Source: Bacillota bacterium
GTDB lineage: Bacteria > Bacillota > Clostridia > Christensenellales > CALWSW01
Assembly (NCBI GenBank): GCA_023402915.1
Contig: JAEYFO010000170.1
Coordinates: 1 to 15,552 of the forward strand
DNA length: 15,552 nucleotides
Direction of reading: 5' to 3'
The notes beneath the pieces are model-generated. The model searched no databases, was not told where the DNA came from, and saw only the letters and a list, made by a program, of their open reading frames with translations. Of this stretch, positions 1 through 7,408 are shown piece after piece. Numbering within the stretch: position 1 is the first letter of the stretch; every line of letters begins with the position of its first letter. A program made the translations under genes and the position numbers.

Positions 1-360
1 TCCCAGCTCGATCCGGTTATCCTGAAAATGCTCCAGCTCAAATGTCAGATCGGAGAGCTTGTCGAGAATTTTGGCCTCGCGATCCATTTGGTGGCGGATC
101 TCCTCCTGCTTGAGACGCAGCGCATCGATGATCTCGGACTTTTGATCCGTCTGCTGAAGCTCCCGGATCCGTTTCGTGCCAAAGCCCATGCTTTTGAAAA
201 ACAGAATGCGCATGGTGACGTTGATGGGGGCAATGGAGTAGCTCCGGTAGCGGTTGGATTCGTTCGTTTCGACGTTGTCGAGCATTCCCAGCTCTTCATA
301 CCGCCGGATGCTTTGCTGGGAAACGCCGAGGAGCTTGGAGACGTCGCTGATCTTTAGCAT
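1..360 (-). CDS. MerR-family transcriptional regulator, N-terminal 120 residues (runs off left edge)
   Basis: The reading frame is open from an ATG at 360 to the window edge, so the C-terminus is missing. Residues 1-25 (MLKISDVSKLLGVSQQSIRR) form the MerR winged helix-turn-helix, followed by the family's RRYEELGML and NRYRSYS wing. Residues from about 75 onward form a charged helix (LRLKQEEIRHQMDREAKILD) typical of the MerR dimerisation coiled coil. An AGGTG ribosome site lies 5 nt before the ATG. MerR proteins bind between overlong -35 and -10 elements and untwist the promoter on effector binding. The upstream reductase gene, 75 nt away and on the same strand, has exactly such a promoter, so this is its likely regulator (inference). 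The effector is unknown because the C-terminal domain is outside the window. Family call is secure; target is not. Confidence 0.9.
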   Translation of the reverse strand, partial: MLKISDVSKLLGVSQQSIRRYEELGMLDNVETNESNRYRSYSIAPINVTMRILFFKSMGFGTKRIRELQQTDQKSEIIDALRLKQEEIRHQMDREAKILDKLSDLTFELEHFQDNRIELG

Positions 361-380
361 GATTGCACCTGTTTTTCCAG

Positions 381-410
381 AAAACTCTCCCCCGCCTGGG
401 CGAGGGAGAG
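381..410 (-). terminator. Hairpin terminator or attenuator between reductase gene and merR gene
   Basis: Minus-strand transcript folds into an 11-bp GC-rich stem (385-410, CTCTCCC arm with one G-U pair, 4-nt loop) followed by TTTT. The U tract is short and then interrupted by CTGG, so termination is probably partial, which would lower merR expression relative to the reductase. Confidence 0.6.
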
Positions 411-435
411 CCGTCTGTGTTTGCTTTTTGGGAAA

Positions 436-2403
436 TCAGTTGGCCGCAGTCAGAGCAGCTGCGCCCAGACCGGCAATGCGGCCAAACGTCATGGCGTCTG
501 CCACAGCGTTGCCGCCGAGACGGTTGCCGCCGTGCAGCCCGCCCGTGACTTCGCCTGCGGCGTACAGGCCGGAAATGACCTGGCCGTCCGTGCCGAGCAC
601 CTGCGCATCGGCGTTGATCTCCACGCCGCCCATGGTGTGGTGGATGACGGGCACCCAGTCGCTGATATAATAGGGAGCGTCGCCCTTGCCCCCGAACACC
701 GTCTTGCCGAATTCGGGATCGACGCCCGCTTCGACGTAGCTGTTGTAATCGTCAATGGTCTTTTGGAGCACTGCGGGATCCATGCCGAAGTGGTCGGCCA
801 TTTCCTTGACGGTGTCAAAGACGAAGCTGTCGAAAATGCCCTTTTTGTCGCCGCGGTACTGCTCGTTCATGATGCAGAAGTACTCGCCGCCCTGCGCGAT
901 GGCCGCTTTGGTGTAAACGTCGCGCGCCGCATATTCGTTGACGAAGCGCTTCCCCTCTTTGTTGACGAAAATGGCGTTGAGGCCGTTTTCCGCCGCGTGC
1001 AGGCCGGTGGTCTTGTAGCCCTTGTTCATCTGAACGACTTCCATGCCGACGAGGTTCGCGCCCACGGCCTGCGCCATGACGATGCCGTCGCCAACGGTGC
1101 TGGGAATGGTGGTGAAGCGGATGTTATCGGAGAAGTCGCCCCAATAGTTGTCGTACTCTTCCACCATGGCAATGTTCGAAGCAAAGCCGCCGGTGGCGAG
1201 AATGACGGCCTTTGCATGGACTTCCACGCGGGTGCCGTCCGCCGTAAGGCCGGCAGCGCCGGCAATCGCGCCGTTTTCCGTCAGGATCTCCGTGGCGGGA
1301 ACGTCATAGAGGATCTGGGAACCGTTGGAAGCGATGACATTTTCAAAGTTCGTCACATATGCCGTGACCTGGCTGGTGGGATCCTTGGGATCGGGCGCGG
1401 TCGCACGGGTCCACAGCGCGCCGCTCGGCTCGGCCAGATAGTCGATCCAGGGCGCGTCGCCCAGGCTCTGCACCCACTGGCGGGTGGCCAGGCTGTTTTG
1501 GCACAGCGTCAGGATCAGATCGAAATTGCCCTCGATGGGAGAACCGTCCAGCAGCTTGCGCTGGCCGCCCATGTAGGTCTGGATGGCGTGGAACTCCGCA
1601 GAATCGAACATATAGGTCGTGTCGCCCGCAAGATAGTCTTTGATCTGCTGCTGAACCGTGCGGAAGGTTTCCGCCGCCGCGCCGTAATCGTCGGGGTTAT
1701 AGGAAAGGTAGCTTTCCAGCGTGGCGAGCTGACCGGCCTTGGTCTCGGTCTTGGCGTCCAGCTCCGGATCGGCCGCGTTCCATGCGCCGCCGCTGGCCAC
1801 GGTGTTGCCGCCGCCCCACTCGTTCTTTTCAAACACGACGACCTTCGCGCCGCTCTGCACGGCGGAAGCCGCAGCGCTCAGACCGGCGCCGCCCGCGCCC
1901 AGCACGACGACGTCCGCATCGTAGACCTGCGTTTCACCGGGAGTCTTTTCGATGGGCTTTTTCAGAAGCTCCACATCGCCGCCCGCCTGCGCGCAGGCGT
2001 CCTCTACCGCGGTGAGGATAGCGCGACTGGCAAAGGTTGCGGAAGAAACCACGTCCACCGCAAGGCTCTGCGCGTCAAGAATGCGCTGCGGCACAACGTT
2101 GAAGGCTTCGCGGGTCACCTTATAGGTTTCGCTGGAGCTGACGGTTTCGATATTCGTGATGGCGGTGTCGGAGAAGGTGACGCTCATGACCACTTCGCCG
2201 AACATGCCGCTGCCCTTGCCTTCGTAAGTTCCGGCCGTGAAGGACAGGCCCTCTTCTGCGGGTTCTTCCGAAGGAGCAGTCTGCTGCGTTTCCGCAGGAG
2301 CGGGGGTCTCCTCAGCCGCGGGGGCGGTTGAGGCGGGGGCGCAGGCCCCGAGCAGCAGCGCGGCGGCCGCAGCGAGACACAATGCGCGGATCGAATGTTT
2401 CAT
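436..2403 (-). CDS. Secreted lipoprotein FMN/FAD-dependent reductase, fumarate/urocanate reductase family
   Basis: 655 residues. Start chosen at the ATG at 2403 because AAGGAGG lies 9 nt upstream and it begins a lipoprotein signal peptide (hydrophobic stretch, lipobox LLGAC, lipidated Cys21); the longer frame to 2505 adds a non-signal extension. After a Pro/Glu/Thr-rich linker comes an FMN-binding domain (about 52-142) with a flavinylation motif DVVSSAT, Thr123 being the expected covalent FMN site made by ApbE. A FAD domain follows: GAGGAG at 169-174, Glu192, then the reductase signatures GKRFVNE..ARD (Arg494 matching the catalytic acid of Shewanella fumarate reductase), HHTMGG (588-593) and RLGGNA (Arg628). 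Known relatives reduce enoates with electrons passed outside the membrane. The VQAHPT segment that binds the second fumarate carboxylate is VQMNKG here (457-462), so the substrate is probably not fumarate. No ApbE gene is in the window. Family is certain, substrate unknown. Confidence 0.93.
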   Translation of the reverse strand: MKHSIRALCLAAAAALLLGACAPASTAPAAEETPAPAETQQTAPSEEPAEEGLSFTAGTYEGKGSGMFGEVVMSVTFSDTAITNIETVSSSETYKVTREAFNVVPQRILDAQSLAVDVVSSATFASRAILTAVEDACAQAGGDVELLKKPIEKTPGETQVYDADVVVLGAGGAGLSAAASAVQSGAKVVVFEKNEWGGGNTVASGGAWNAADPELDAKTETKAGQLATLESYLSYNPDDYGAAAETFRTVQQQIKDYLAGDTTYMFDSAEFHAIQTYMGGQRKLLDGSPIEGNFDLILTLCQNSLATRQWVQSLGDAPWIDYLAEPSGALWTRATAPDPKDPTSQVTAYVTNFENVIASNGSQILYDVPATEILTENGAIAGAAGLTADGTRVEVHAKAVILATGGFASNIAMVEEYDNYWGDFSDNIRFTTIPSTVGDGIVMAQAVGANLVGMEVVQMNKGYKTTGLHAAENGLNAIFVNKEGKRFVNEYAARDVYTKAAIAQGGEYFCIMNEQYRGDKKGIFDSFVFDTVKEMADHFGMDPAVLQKTIDDYNSYVEAGVDPEFGKTVFGGKGDAPYYISDWVPVIHHTMGGVEINADAQVLGTDGQVISGLYAAGEVTGGLHGGNRLGGNAVADAMTFGRIAGLGAAALTAAN

Positions 2404-2429
2404 TTTTCTCTTCCTCCTTTTTGATAAAC

Positions 2430-2443
2430 GACAGAATTCTGTC
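2430..2443. promoter_or_regulatory. Perfect 14-bp palindrome at the reductase transcription start
   Basis: GACAGAATTCTGTC is a perfect palindrome sitting from about +1 to +14 of the predicted transcript and upstream of the ribosome site at 2413-2419. It has no loop and so is more likely a protein operator than an RNA hairpin. No regulator can be named. Confidence 0.4.
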
Positions 2444-2449
2444 AAGAAA

Positions 2450-2480
2450 ATTATAAGGTCTACCAGTGTGGAAGAGTCAA
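2450..2480 (-). promoter_or_regulatory. Predicted reductase promoter with 19-bp spacer and central dyad (MerR type)
   Basis: On the minus strand TTGACT (2480-2475) and a perfect TATAAT (2455-2450) are separated by 19 bp, two longer than optimal. The spacer region carries the imperfect dyad TCTnCCAnnnTGGnAGA (2459-2475; 6 of 8 pairs match). A 19-20 bp spacer with a dyad is the hallmark of MerR-activated promoters, and a merR gene lies just downstream of the reductase. Confidence 0.6.
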
Positions 2481-2575
2481 ATGGTTTTTGGTCAAAAACG
2501 TACAAAAATTATTTGGAAACGACAAATAAAACGCTTTTCCGGACGCAAATACCTGAAGTTTTGTAAAAGCGCAAA

Positions 2576-2612
2576 GAAAAACGGACGGCCTGCCACAGGA
2601 GCAAGCCGTTCG
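2576..2612 (-). terminator. thrS rho-independent terminator
   Basis: Just after the thrS stop, the minus-strand transcript forms ACGGCTTGC pairing with GCAGGCCGT (one G-U pair, 7-nt loop), extended by two more pairs beyond an A-C mismatch, then TTTTTC. It separates thrS from the reductase gene, whose promoter lies further downstream. Confidence 0.75.
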
Positions 2613-2620
2613 CCGAATCC

Positions 2621-4525
2621 TTAAAGGGTCTTGTGTTCGATCTCGTCTTCGAGACGGGCCATGAAGTCCTCAAGGGTCATCTGGCCGATGTCGCCCTTGT
2701 CGCGGGAGCGGACGGAGACCACGCCCTCTTCGGCTTCCTTATCACCGACGACGAGCATGTAGGGCACTTTTTCCATCTGCGCCTGACGGATCTTGTAGCC
2801 GATCTTTTCGTTGCGGGTGTCCACTTCCACGCGCACGTCCACGTCGTTCAAAACGCCGGCGATCTGCTTGGCCACGTCGAGGGTGCGGTCGGTGATGGGC
2901 AGGATCTTCACCTGCACGGGCGCGAGCCACACGGGGAACTTGCCGGCAAAATGCTCCGTGATGACGCCGATGAAGCGCTCGATGGAGCCGAGCACCACGC
3001 GGTGGATCATGACGGGACGGTGCTTGAGGCCGTCCTCGCCGGTGTATTCCAGCTCAAAGCGCTCGGGCATCTGGAAGTCGAGCTGGATGGTGCCGCACTG
3101 CCAGGTGCGACCGATGGAGTCGGCCAGATGGAAGTCCAGCTTCGGGCCGTAGAACGCGCCGTCGCCCTCGTTGATAACGTAGGTTTTGCCCATTTCGGAG
3201 ATGGCGTTTTTCAGGGTCTCGGTGGCGAAATCCCAGTCCTTCTCATCGCCGATGTGGTCTTCCGGCATGGTGGAAACTTCGATCTGATAGCGCAGGCCGA
3301 ACGTGGAATACACTTCATCGAACAGACGCACTACGTTCTGGATCTCATCCTTCATCTGGACGCGGGTCATGAAGATATGCGCGTCGTCCTGCGTGAAGCA
3401 GCGCACGCGGAACAGGCCGTGGAGCGCGCCGGAAAGCTCGTGGCGGTGCACCAGACCCAGCTCGCCCACGCGCATGGGCAGATCGCGGTAGGAATGGGGC
3501 TCGTTTTTGTACACCAGCATGCCGCCGGGGCAGTTCATGGGCTTGATGGCATAATCCTCGCCGTCGATGACGGTGGTGTACATATTGTTTTTGTAGTGAT
3601 CCCAATGGCCGCTGCGATGCCACAGCTCCTGATTGAGGATGATGGGCGTGGAAATTTCCACGTAGCCGTAGCGCTTATGCACCTGCCGCCAGTAGTCGAT
3701 GAGAGTGTTGCGCAGCACCATGCCCTTGGGCAGGAAGAACGGGAAGCCGGGGCCTTCGTCGGCCAGCATGAACAGGCCCAGCTCCTTGCCGAGCTTGCGG
3801 TGGTCGCGTTTTTTGGCTTCTTCGAGCATGGTCAGGTAATCGGCCAGACCTTCCTTCGTGCTGAAGGCGGTGGCGTAGATGCGCTGGAGCATCTTGTTCT
3901 TTTCGTTGCCGCGCCAGTAAGCGCCGGCGACGCTCAGCAGCTTGAAGTATTTGACCTTGCCGGTGGAGCCCACGTGCGGGCCGGCGCAAAGGTCGGTGAA
4001 CTCGCCCTGACGGTAGAAGGAAATCACAGCGTCCTCGGGCAGGTCGTAGATGAGCTCGACTTTATAGGGCTCCTCTTCCTTTTCGGCCCAGAGCAGCGCT
4101 TCGGCGCGGGGCAGCTCAAAGCGCTCGACGCGGAAATTCTCCTTGGAGATTTTCGCCATTTCCTTTTCGATGGCGGGGAAATCCTCGGCCGTGAACACGT
4201 GCTCGGAATCGACGTCGTAATAGAAGCCGTTGTCGATGGCCGGGCCGATGGCCAGCTTTGTGCCGGGGAACAGGCGCAAAATGGCCTGCGCCATGACGTG
4301 GGAAGCGGTGTGACGCAGCGTCCAGCGGCCGCCTTCGTCGTCAAAGGTGAGGATCTTGACTTCGCAGTCTTTCGTGATGGGGGTATAAAGGCCGGTCAGC
4401 TCGCCGTCCACTTCGGCGGCCAGCGCCGCTTTATAGAGCGCGGGGTCGTATTCCTTGGCCATATCGACCGGCATGGTGCCTTCGGCGAATTCGAGAACCC
4501 GCCCATCGTTCATTTTGATTTTCAT
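2621..4525 (-). CDS. thrS: Threonyl-tRNA synthetase
   Basis: 634 residues, the usual length. Charges tRNA-Thr with threonine in the cytoplasm. Domains in order: TGS (about 1-62); editing domain with HxxxH (His72, His76) and DLCAGPH (Cys180, His184); class II catalytic core with NCPGG (Cys332), the motif 2 region RHELSGALHG..RVRCFTQDDAHIF (His383) and HRVVLGSIERFIG (His508), giving the three zinc ligands that select threonine; C-terminal anticodon-binding domain from about 530. All key residues are present. GGAGGG lies 9 nt before the ATG at 4525. The gene is monocistronic: its own promoter and T-box leader upstream, and a terminator downstream. Confidence 0.98.
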   Translation of the reverse strand: MKIKMNDGRVLEFAEGTMPVDMAKEYDPALYKAALAAEVDGELTGLYTPITKDCEVKILTFDDEGGRWTLRHTASHVMAQAILRLFPGTKLAIGPAIDNGFYYDVDSEHVFTAEDFPAIEKEMAKISKENFRVERFELPRAEALLWAEKEEEPYKVELIYDLPEDAVISFYRQGEFTDLCAGPHVGSTGKVKYFKLLSVAGAYWRGNEKNKMLQRIYATAFSTKEGLADYLTMLEEAKKRDHRKLGKELGLFMLADEGPGFPFFLPKGMVLRNTLIDYWRQVHKRYGYVEISTPIILNQELWHRSGHWDHYKNNMYTTVIDGEDYAIKPMNCPGGMLVYKNEPHSYRDLPMRVGELGLVHRHELSGALHGLFRVRCFTQDDAHIFMTRVQMKDEIQNVVRLFDEVYSTFGLRYQIEVSTMPEDHIGDEKDWDFATETLKNAISEMGKTYVINEGDGAFYGPKLDFHLADSIGRTWQCGTIQLDFQMPERFELEYTGEDGLKHRPVMIHRVVLGSIERFIGVITEHFAGKFPVWLAPVQVKILPITDRTLDVAKQIAGVLNDVDVRVEVDTRNEKIGYKIRQAQMEKVPYMLVVGDKEAEEGVVSVRSRDKGDIGQMTLEDFMARLEDEIEHKTL

Positions 4526-4589
4526 TGGTCATGTCCCTCCGATGGATTTTTGGTGTGAAACTGGTGTGAAATTCGTCTCTGACGGAAAT

Positions 4590-4619
4590 AAAAAAACGCC
4601 CCTTCGAATTGAAGGGACG
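4590..4619 (-). terminator. T-box leader intrinsic terminator
   Basis: Minus-strand stem CGTCCCTTC / GAAGGGGCG (9 bp with one G-U, 5-nt loop) followed by seven T residues, upstream of thrS. It is the off state of the T-box; uncharged tRNA-Thr would favour the competing antiterminator that contains the T-box sequence. Confidence 0.92.
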
Positions 4620-4830
4620 GGTCGACTCTCGATCCGCGGTTCCACCCTGCTTGCTTTGCAAACAAAACCACTTTCTGAGCGATAACGCACTCCGGCGTTT
4701 TGCAGTCAAGGGGCGGTATTCGCCCGCCGCACCGCCCGAACGCGCTTTCAGCCCACGACGCATTCTCTCTTGGGGCAGCTCTTGCAGCCGGTTACTGAAC
4801 CCTGTCATCCTGCAAAAGGAATCTGAATTT
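4590..4830 (-). promoter_or_regulatory. T-box riboswitch (tRNA-Thr sensing leader) of thrS
   Basis: The minus strand carries the conserved T-box GGGTGGAACCGCG (4647-4635) between a structured leader and the terminator. The base of Stem I is TTGCAG pairing with CTGCAA, with a GAUGA-type kink-turn motif next to it and an AGAGA-containing distal stem. In the 3' side of Stem I, GAATACCGCC offers ACC at 4717-4715 as specifier, a threonine codon that matches the gene controlled. The UGGA in the T-box predicts a tRNA ending UCCA. T-box identity is firm; the exact specifier is a manual fold. Confidence 0.93.
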
Positions 4831-4836
4831 AACTGA

Positions 4837-4865
4837 ATTATAGGCCGGTTTTGGAAAAATGTCAA
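4837..4865 (-). promoter_or_regulatory. Consensus housekeeping promoter of thrS
   Basis: Minus strand TTGACA (4865-4860), exactly 17 bp, TATAAT (4842-4837): both hexamers perfect. Start of transcription expected near 4830, at the front of the T-box leader, so control is by attenuation and not by promoter strength. Confidence 0.9.
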
Positions 4866-4920
4866 CAGTGAATCCGTTGCCTTTTGAGACGCCAAACGTT
4901 TTTGCGTTGCCGGTGAAAAG

Positions 4921-4952
4921 AAAAAAGAGCCTCTCTTATAAGGCTCTTTTTT
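4921..4952 (-). terminator. Rho-independent terminator of the double-FMN flavoprotein gene
   Basis: Perfect 11-bp inverted repeat AAAAAAGAGCC / GGCTCTTTTTT with a 10-nt loop, 18 nt past the stop codon. The A and T runs make it potentially bidirectional. It insulates the thrS promoter 55 nt further on. Confidence 0.9.
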
Positions 4953-4970
4953 CGAGACGCCGCTGTCAGG

Positions 4971-7061
4971 CTATTTGGAGAGGTCGGCGGAAATGGTTTT
5001 TGCGGCGACAGAAGCGTAAGACAGCGCCGCAGTGAAACCGTCGGAGTACTTGAGCCCCTGCTTGGCTTCGATGGAACCGGCGACATCACCCGCTGCATAC
5101 AGACCGGGAATCGTCTTTCCATCGGTGCTGATGACGTGCGTATCGTAGTCGATTTTCAAACCGCCCGTGGGCAGGTAGTAGTTGGGATCGACGCGAATCG
5201 CCCAGATGCCTTCGGTATCGGCGGCGATGTAAGAAAGATTTGTACGACCCCATTCGTTTGCTTCGCCCTTGAGAGCCAGTTCGTTGTTCTTCTTGATGCT
5301 CTTGGCCAAATTCGGAAGGTTCAGCGTTCTGGACGCTTCTTCTACCGTATCAAAATGGACGGCTTCCCCTTTTTCGAAAATACCAGAGTAGGTATCGAAC
5401 AGATAGGTGCTGAAATTCTTGGTCTGCGCGGCGGCGGCGTTGTCAAAGATGTAGTAGAACGTGTCGCCGTTAGCGGGATTGGCTTTAGCGGCGGCCATGT
5501 TGTCATGATTGTTCTTAACGTGATTGACGCACTCGTCGCCGTTGATGTTGACAATCATACCGGGCGTGGAATGGTGCATGAACGCCAATTCAAAATGACT
5601 GTCGTAACTGGCGAGGAAACCGGGAACATATCCGCCCATGTTGACGATGTCCGCACCGTACTTAACGCCCAGTTTGAAACCGTCGCCAGTGTTGTTAATC
5701 GGGGAGTTGAGTTCAAAACCGGCCATTTGAGGGAAGTATTTGGCAACGAGCTCTTTGTCCTTTGCAAAAGAACCGGAGGCCAGCATGACGGCGTCGGCGT
5801 TGACCTTCCAAGTGGTGCCGTCCTTTCCTTCGGCGATCAGACCCGTGATACGCCCGGATTCGTCCTGAATCAGATCGGTGACAGGCGTCGCATAGATAAT
5901 ACGCGCGCCCTGATAGGTAATGCGATCCACCAGGAACTGCATGGCGTAACCCGAACCGCCGCTGTAGCAGCCGGGGGCAAAATAGGCGTGGTTATAAACG
6001 GGGGTGGTACCCAACGTCATCATGCCGATACCGATGCTGGTCATCCAGTCCACCATGTCGGCCGCTTCAAGGTACATCTGCTTGACCCAAGTCAGTTCGG
6101 GGTCGGCAGCGGCGACATCGGGATAATACTTGGCGTAGTAATCGCGAACAAATTCCCAGTCGCCGTTGATGGTGTTTTTTTCACGACCCATTCCCCAATT
6201 CTTGATAAAATCGGAACCCACATGCGCAATACCGCCGTAGGTCAGGGGCATACAGCCACCGGGGATGTCGGACTTTTCAAAAAGGATAATGTCTTTGACG
6301 CCCTGTTCGAGCAGGCGGGCGGCAGTGAAAAGGCCGGCAGTTCCGGCTCCCATGATGGCAACTTGAACGTTTTCTTCAACGGTTTTGGGTTCGCCGGGTC
6401 TGGTGGTGGCATCTTTGCTGAAATCCTCCACGTTGCCGCCGGCTCGTTCGATGGCTTCGGCAACGCCCTGTTTGATGGCGTTGACAGACACGGTTGCGCC
6501 GGTGATGCCATCCACGTTAATGGACTGCGTTGCGACGATCCGTCCGGGGATCCGTTCCACGGCATAGGTGCCTACGCCGACAGTTTCATTATTGGAAGGA
6601 ACAGTCACGGAGTGAATTTTGCCGTCGATGAACAGCGTCGAAACGGTCACGATACCCTCATGGCCAATTACGTCCACCGTAAAGCGACCGTCGCGGACAA
6701 CGTGTTTTTCTTCGGTTGCTGCACTGCCCGCCTTGGCCAGAGCGGCTTTCACAGCGCGCTGTACAGCCTTACTCGTCATGGTTGCGCCGGCGACGGTATC
6801 GATTTTGGCCCCCTTTTTGAGGACGGCGGACTCCAACGATTTGAGAGCCTTTCCGCCCACATCGGGAGTTTCCTGCGCACCGGAAAGGACAACTTTAGTG
6901 ATTTTGCTGTTGCTGACAGTGATTTTGGCGGTGACCAGTCCGCCAAACCCCTGAGCCTTTGCGGAGTAAGTGCCGGGGTTGTAGCTGGCGGCAGCGGCAA
7001 CGGGAACGATCGACAGCAACAAAGCCAGTGTCAACAGCAGGGATACGAGTCTTTTTTTCAT
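4971..7061 (-). CDS. Secreted flavoprotein with tandem FMN-binding domains and a FAD reductase domain
   Basis: 696 residues. Begins with a Sec signal peptide (MKKRLVSLLLTLALLL, AAAAS cleavage region near 25), with AAAGGAAG before the ATG. Two FMN-binding domains follow, each with a flavinylation motif: DTVAGAT (Thr94) and DGITGAT (Thr190), so two covalent FMNs are expected if ApbE is present. The FAD domain starts with GAGTAG (238-243) and Glu262, and ends with PTGGLKID and GLYAAGDVAG. It resembles fumarate/urocanate reductase-like enzymes, but the catalytic Arg motif is NHVKNNHD (513-520), HHTMGG is YLPTGG, and RLGGNA is GLKYSDG. The usual proton-relay and carboxylate-binding residues are thus absent, pointing to a different substrate or reaction. 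GC content appears lower than in the neighbouring thrS. Flanked by its own promoter and terminator. Fold is certain, activity unknown. Confidence 0.92.
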   Translation of the reverse strand: MKKRLVSLLLTLALLLSIVPVAAAASYNPGTYSAKAQGFGGLVTAKITVSNSKITKVVLSGAQETPDVGGKALKSLESAVLKKGAKIDTVAGATMTSKAVQRAVKAALAKAGSAATEEKHVVRDGRFTVDVIGHEGIVTVSTLFIDGKIHSVTVPSNNETVGVGTYAVERIPGRIVATQSINVDGITGATVSVNAIKQGVAEAIERAGGNVEDFSKDATTRPGEPKTVEENVQVAIMGAGTAGLFTAARLLEQGVKDIILFEKSDIPGGCMPLTYGGIAHVGSDFIKNWGMGREKNTINGDWEFVRDYYAKYYPDVAAADPELTWVKQMYLEAADMVDWMTSIGIGMMTLGTTPVYNHAYFAPGCYSGGSGYAMQFLVDRITYQGARIIYATPVTDLIQDESGRITGLIAEGKDGTTWKVNADAVMLASGSFAKDKELVAKYFPQMAGFELNSPINNTGDGFKLGVKYGADIVNMGGYVPGFLASYDSHFELAFMHHSTPGMIVNINGDECVNHVKNNHDNMAAAKANPANGDTFYYIFDNAAAAQTKNFSTYLFDTYSGIFEKGEAVHFDTVEEASRTLNLPNLAKSIKKNNELALKGEANEWGRTNLSYIAADTEGIWAIRVDPNYYLPTGGLKIDYDTHVISTDGKTIPGLYAAGDVAGSIEAKQGLKYSDGFTAALSYASVAAKTISADLSK

Positions 7062-7134
7062 AACTTTCTTCCTTTCGTTTCAAACGTCGGATGCGCAGCA
7101 TCTTCCCCCTCCGAAGAACTGCCTATCTGTTTGT

Positions 7135-7162
7135 ATTCTAACATAAAAACAATGTGTGTCAA
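7135..7162 (-). promoter_or_regulatory. Predicted promoter of the double-FMN flavoprotein gene
   Basis: Minus strand TTGACA (7162-7157), 16-bp spacer, TAGAAT (7140-7135) preceded by TG one base upstream (extended -10). Start near 7128 gives a leader of about 65 nt; no riboswitch-like fold was recognised in it. Confidence 0.7.
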
Positions 7163-7209
7163 CAAAAATGCGCATTTTGTAGAAATAAACGCGAAAAAGA
7201 ATGAAATTG

Positions 7210-7250
7210 GTTGAATAATGCATGGTGAATTTCAACGAAAATGCGTTATT
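7210..7250. repeat. Nested inverted repeats in the AT-rich intergenic region
   Basis: GTTGAA (7210-7215) pairs with TTCAAC (7231-7236), and AATAATGCAT (7214-7223) is nearly mirrored by ATGCGTTATT (7241-7250; 9 of 10). They lie 50-90 bp upstream of the flavoprotein promoter, where an activator or repressor might bind. The rest of the 7062-7403 gap shows only that promoter, a possible small ORF and short hairpins. Confidence 0.3.
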
Positions 7251-7272
7251 ATAAACAAGGTGAATAAAAGAA

Positions 7273-7398
7273 ATGAAATTTATATGCATAAAAAGAGGAA
7301 GAAGGTTTTCTGTCGCAGAGGGAACGTGGAATGCCTCTGCAGCGGAAAGGATGGCGCAAAGAGGCGGTTTGATTGAGAAAAAAGTCGCCGATTTCTGA
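7273..7398 (+). CDS. Possible 41-residue small protein (only plus-strand candidate in the host part)
   Basis: ATG at 7273 is preceded by AAGGTGA (7257-7263) at 9 nt spacing, a good ribosome site in a region otherwise without a gene. The product would be basic at the start (MKFICIKRGRRFSV) and resembles no family I know. It converges with the ylmH gene, ending 5 nt from its stop. No clear promoter could be placed: a TATTAT at 7247-7252 is too close to the ribosome site. It could be chance. Confidence 0.25.
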   Translation: MKFICIKRGRRFSVAEGTWNASAAERMAQRGGLIEKKVADF

Positions 7399-7408
7399 CA
7401 GCGTCAGA
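7394..7408 (-). terminator. Short hairpin over the ylmH stop codon, weak terminator candidate
   Basis: TCTGAC/GTCAGA, a perfect 6-bp stem with a 3-nt loop, overlaps the ylmH stop; TTTTTT follows only 10 nt after it on the minus strand, so termination is uncertain. Confidence 0.3.

Noticed and set aside
421..2331. 636-residue plus-strand ORF opposite the reductase gene
   Set aside because: Shadow of GC-rich codon use; no ribosome site or family features, and the minus strand has a clear signal peptide and flavoprotein motifs.
2633..4558. 641-residue plus-strand ORF opposite thrS
   Set aside because: The minus strand is an unmistakable threonyl-tRNA synthetase; the plus frame is a composition artefact.
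4431..4895. 154-residue minus-strand ORF overlapping the thrS start
   Set aside because: It covers the T-box leader and promoter, which explain this sequence as RNA.
5136..7214. 692-residue plus-strand ORF opposite the double-FMN flavoprotein
   Set aside because: Low-complexity Gly/Val/His-rich product without domains, antisense to a well-supported gene.
7333..7365. GCCTCT/AGAGGC inverted repeat as the ylmH terminator
   Set aside because: Six-pair stem with a 21-nt loop and no U tract on either strand.
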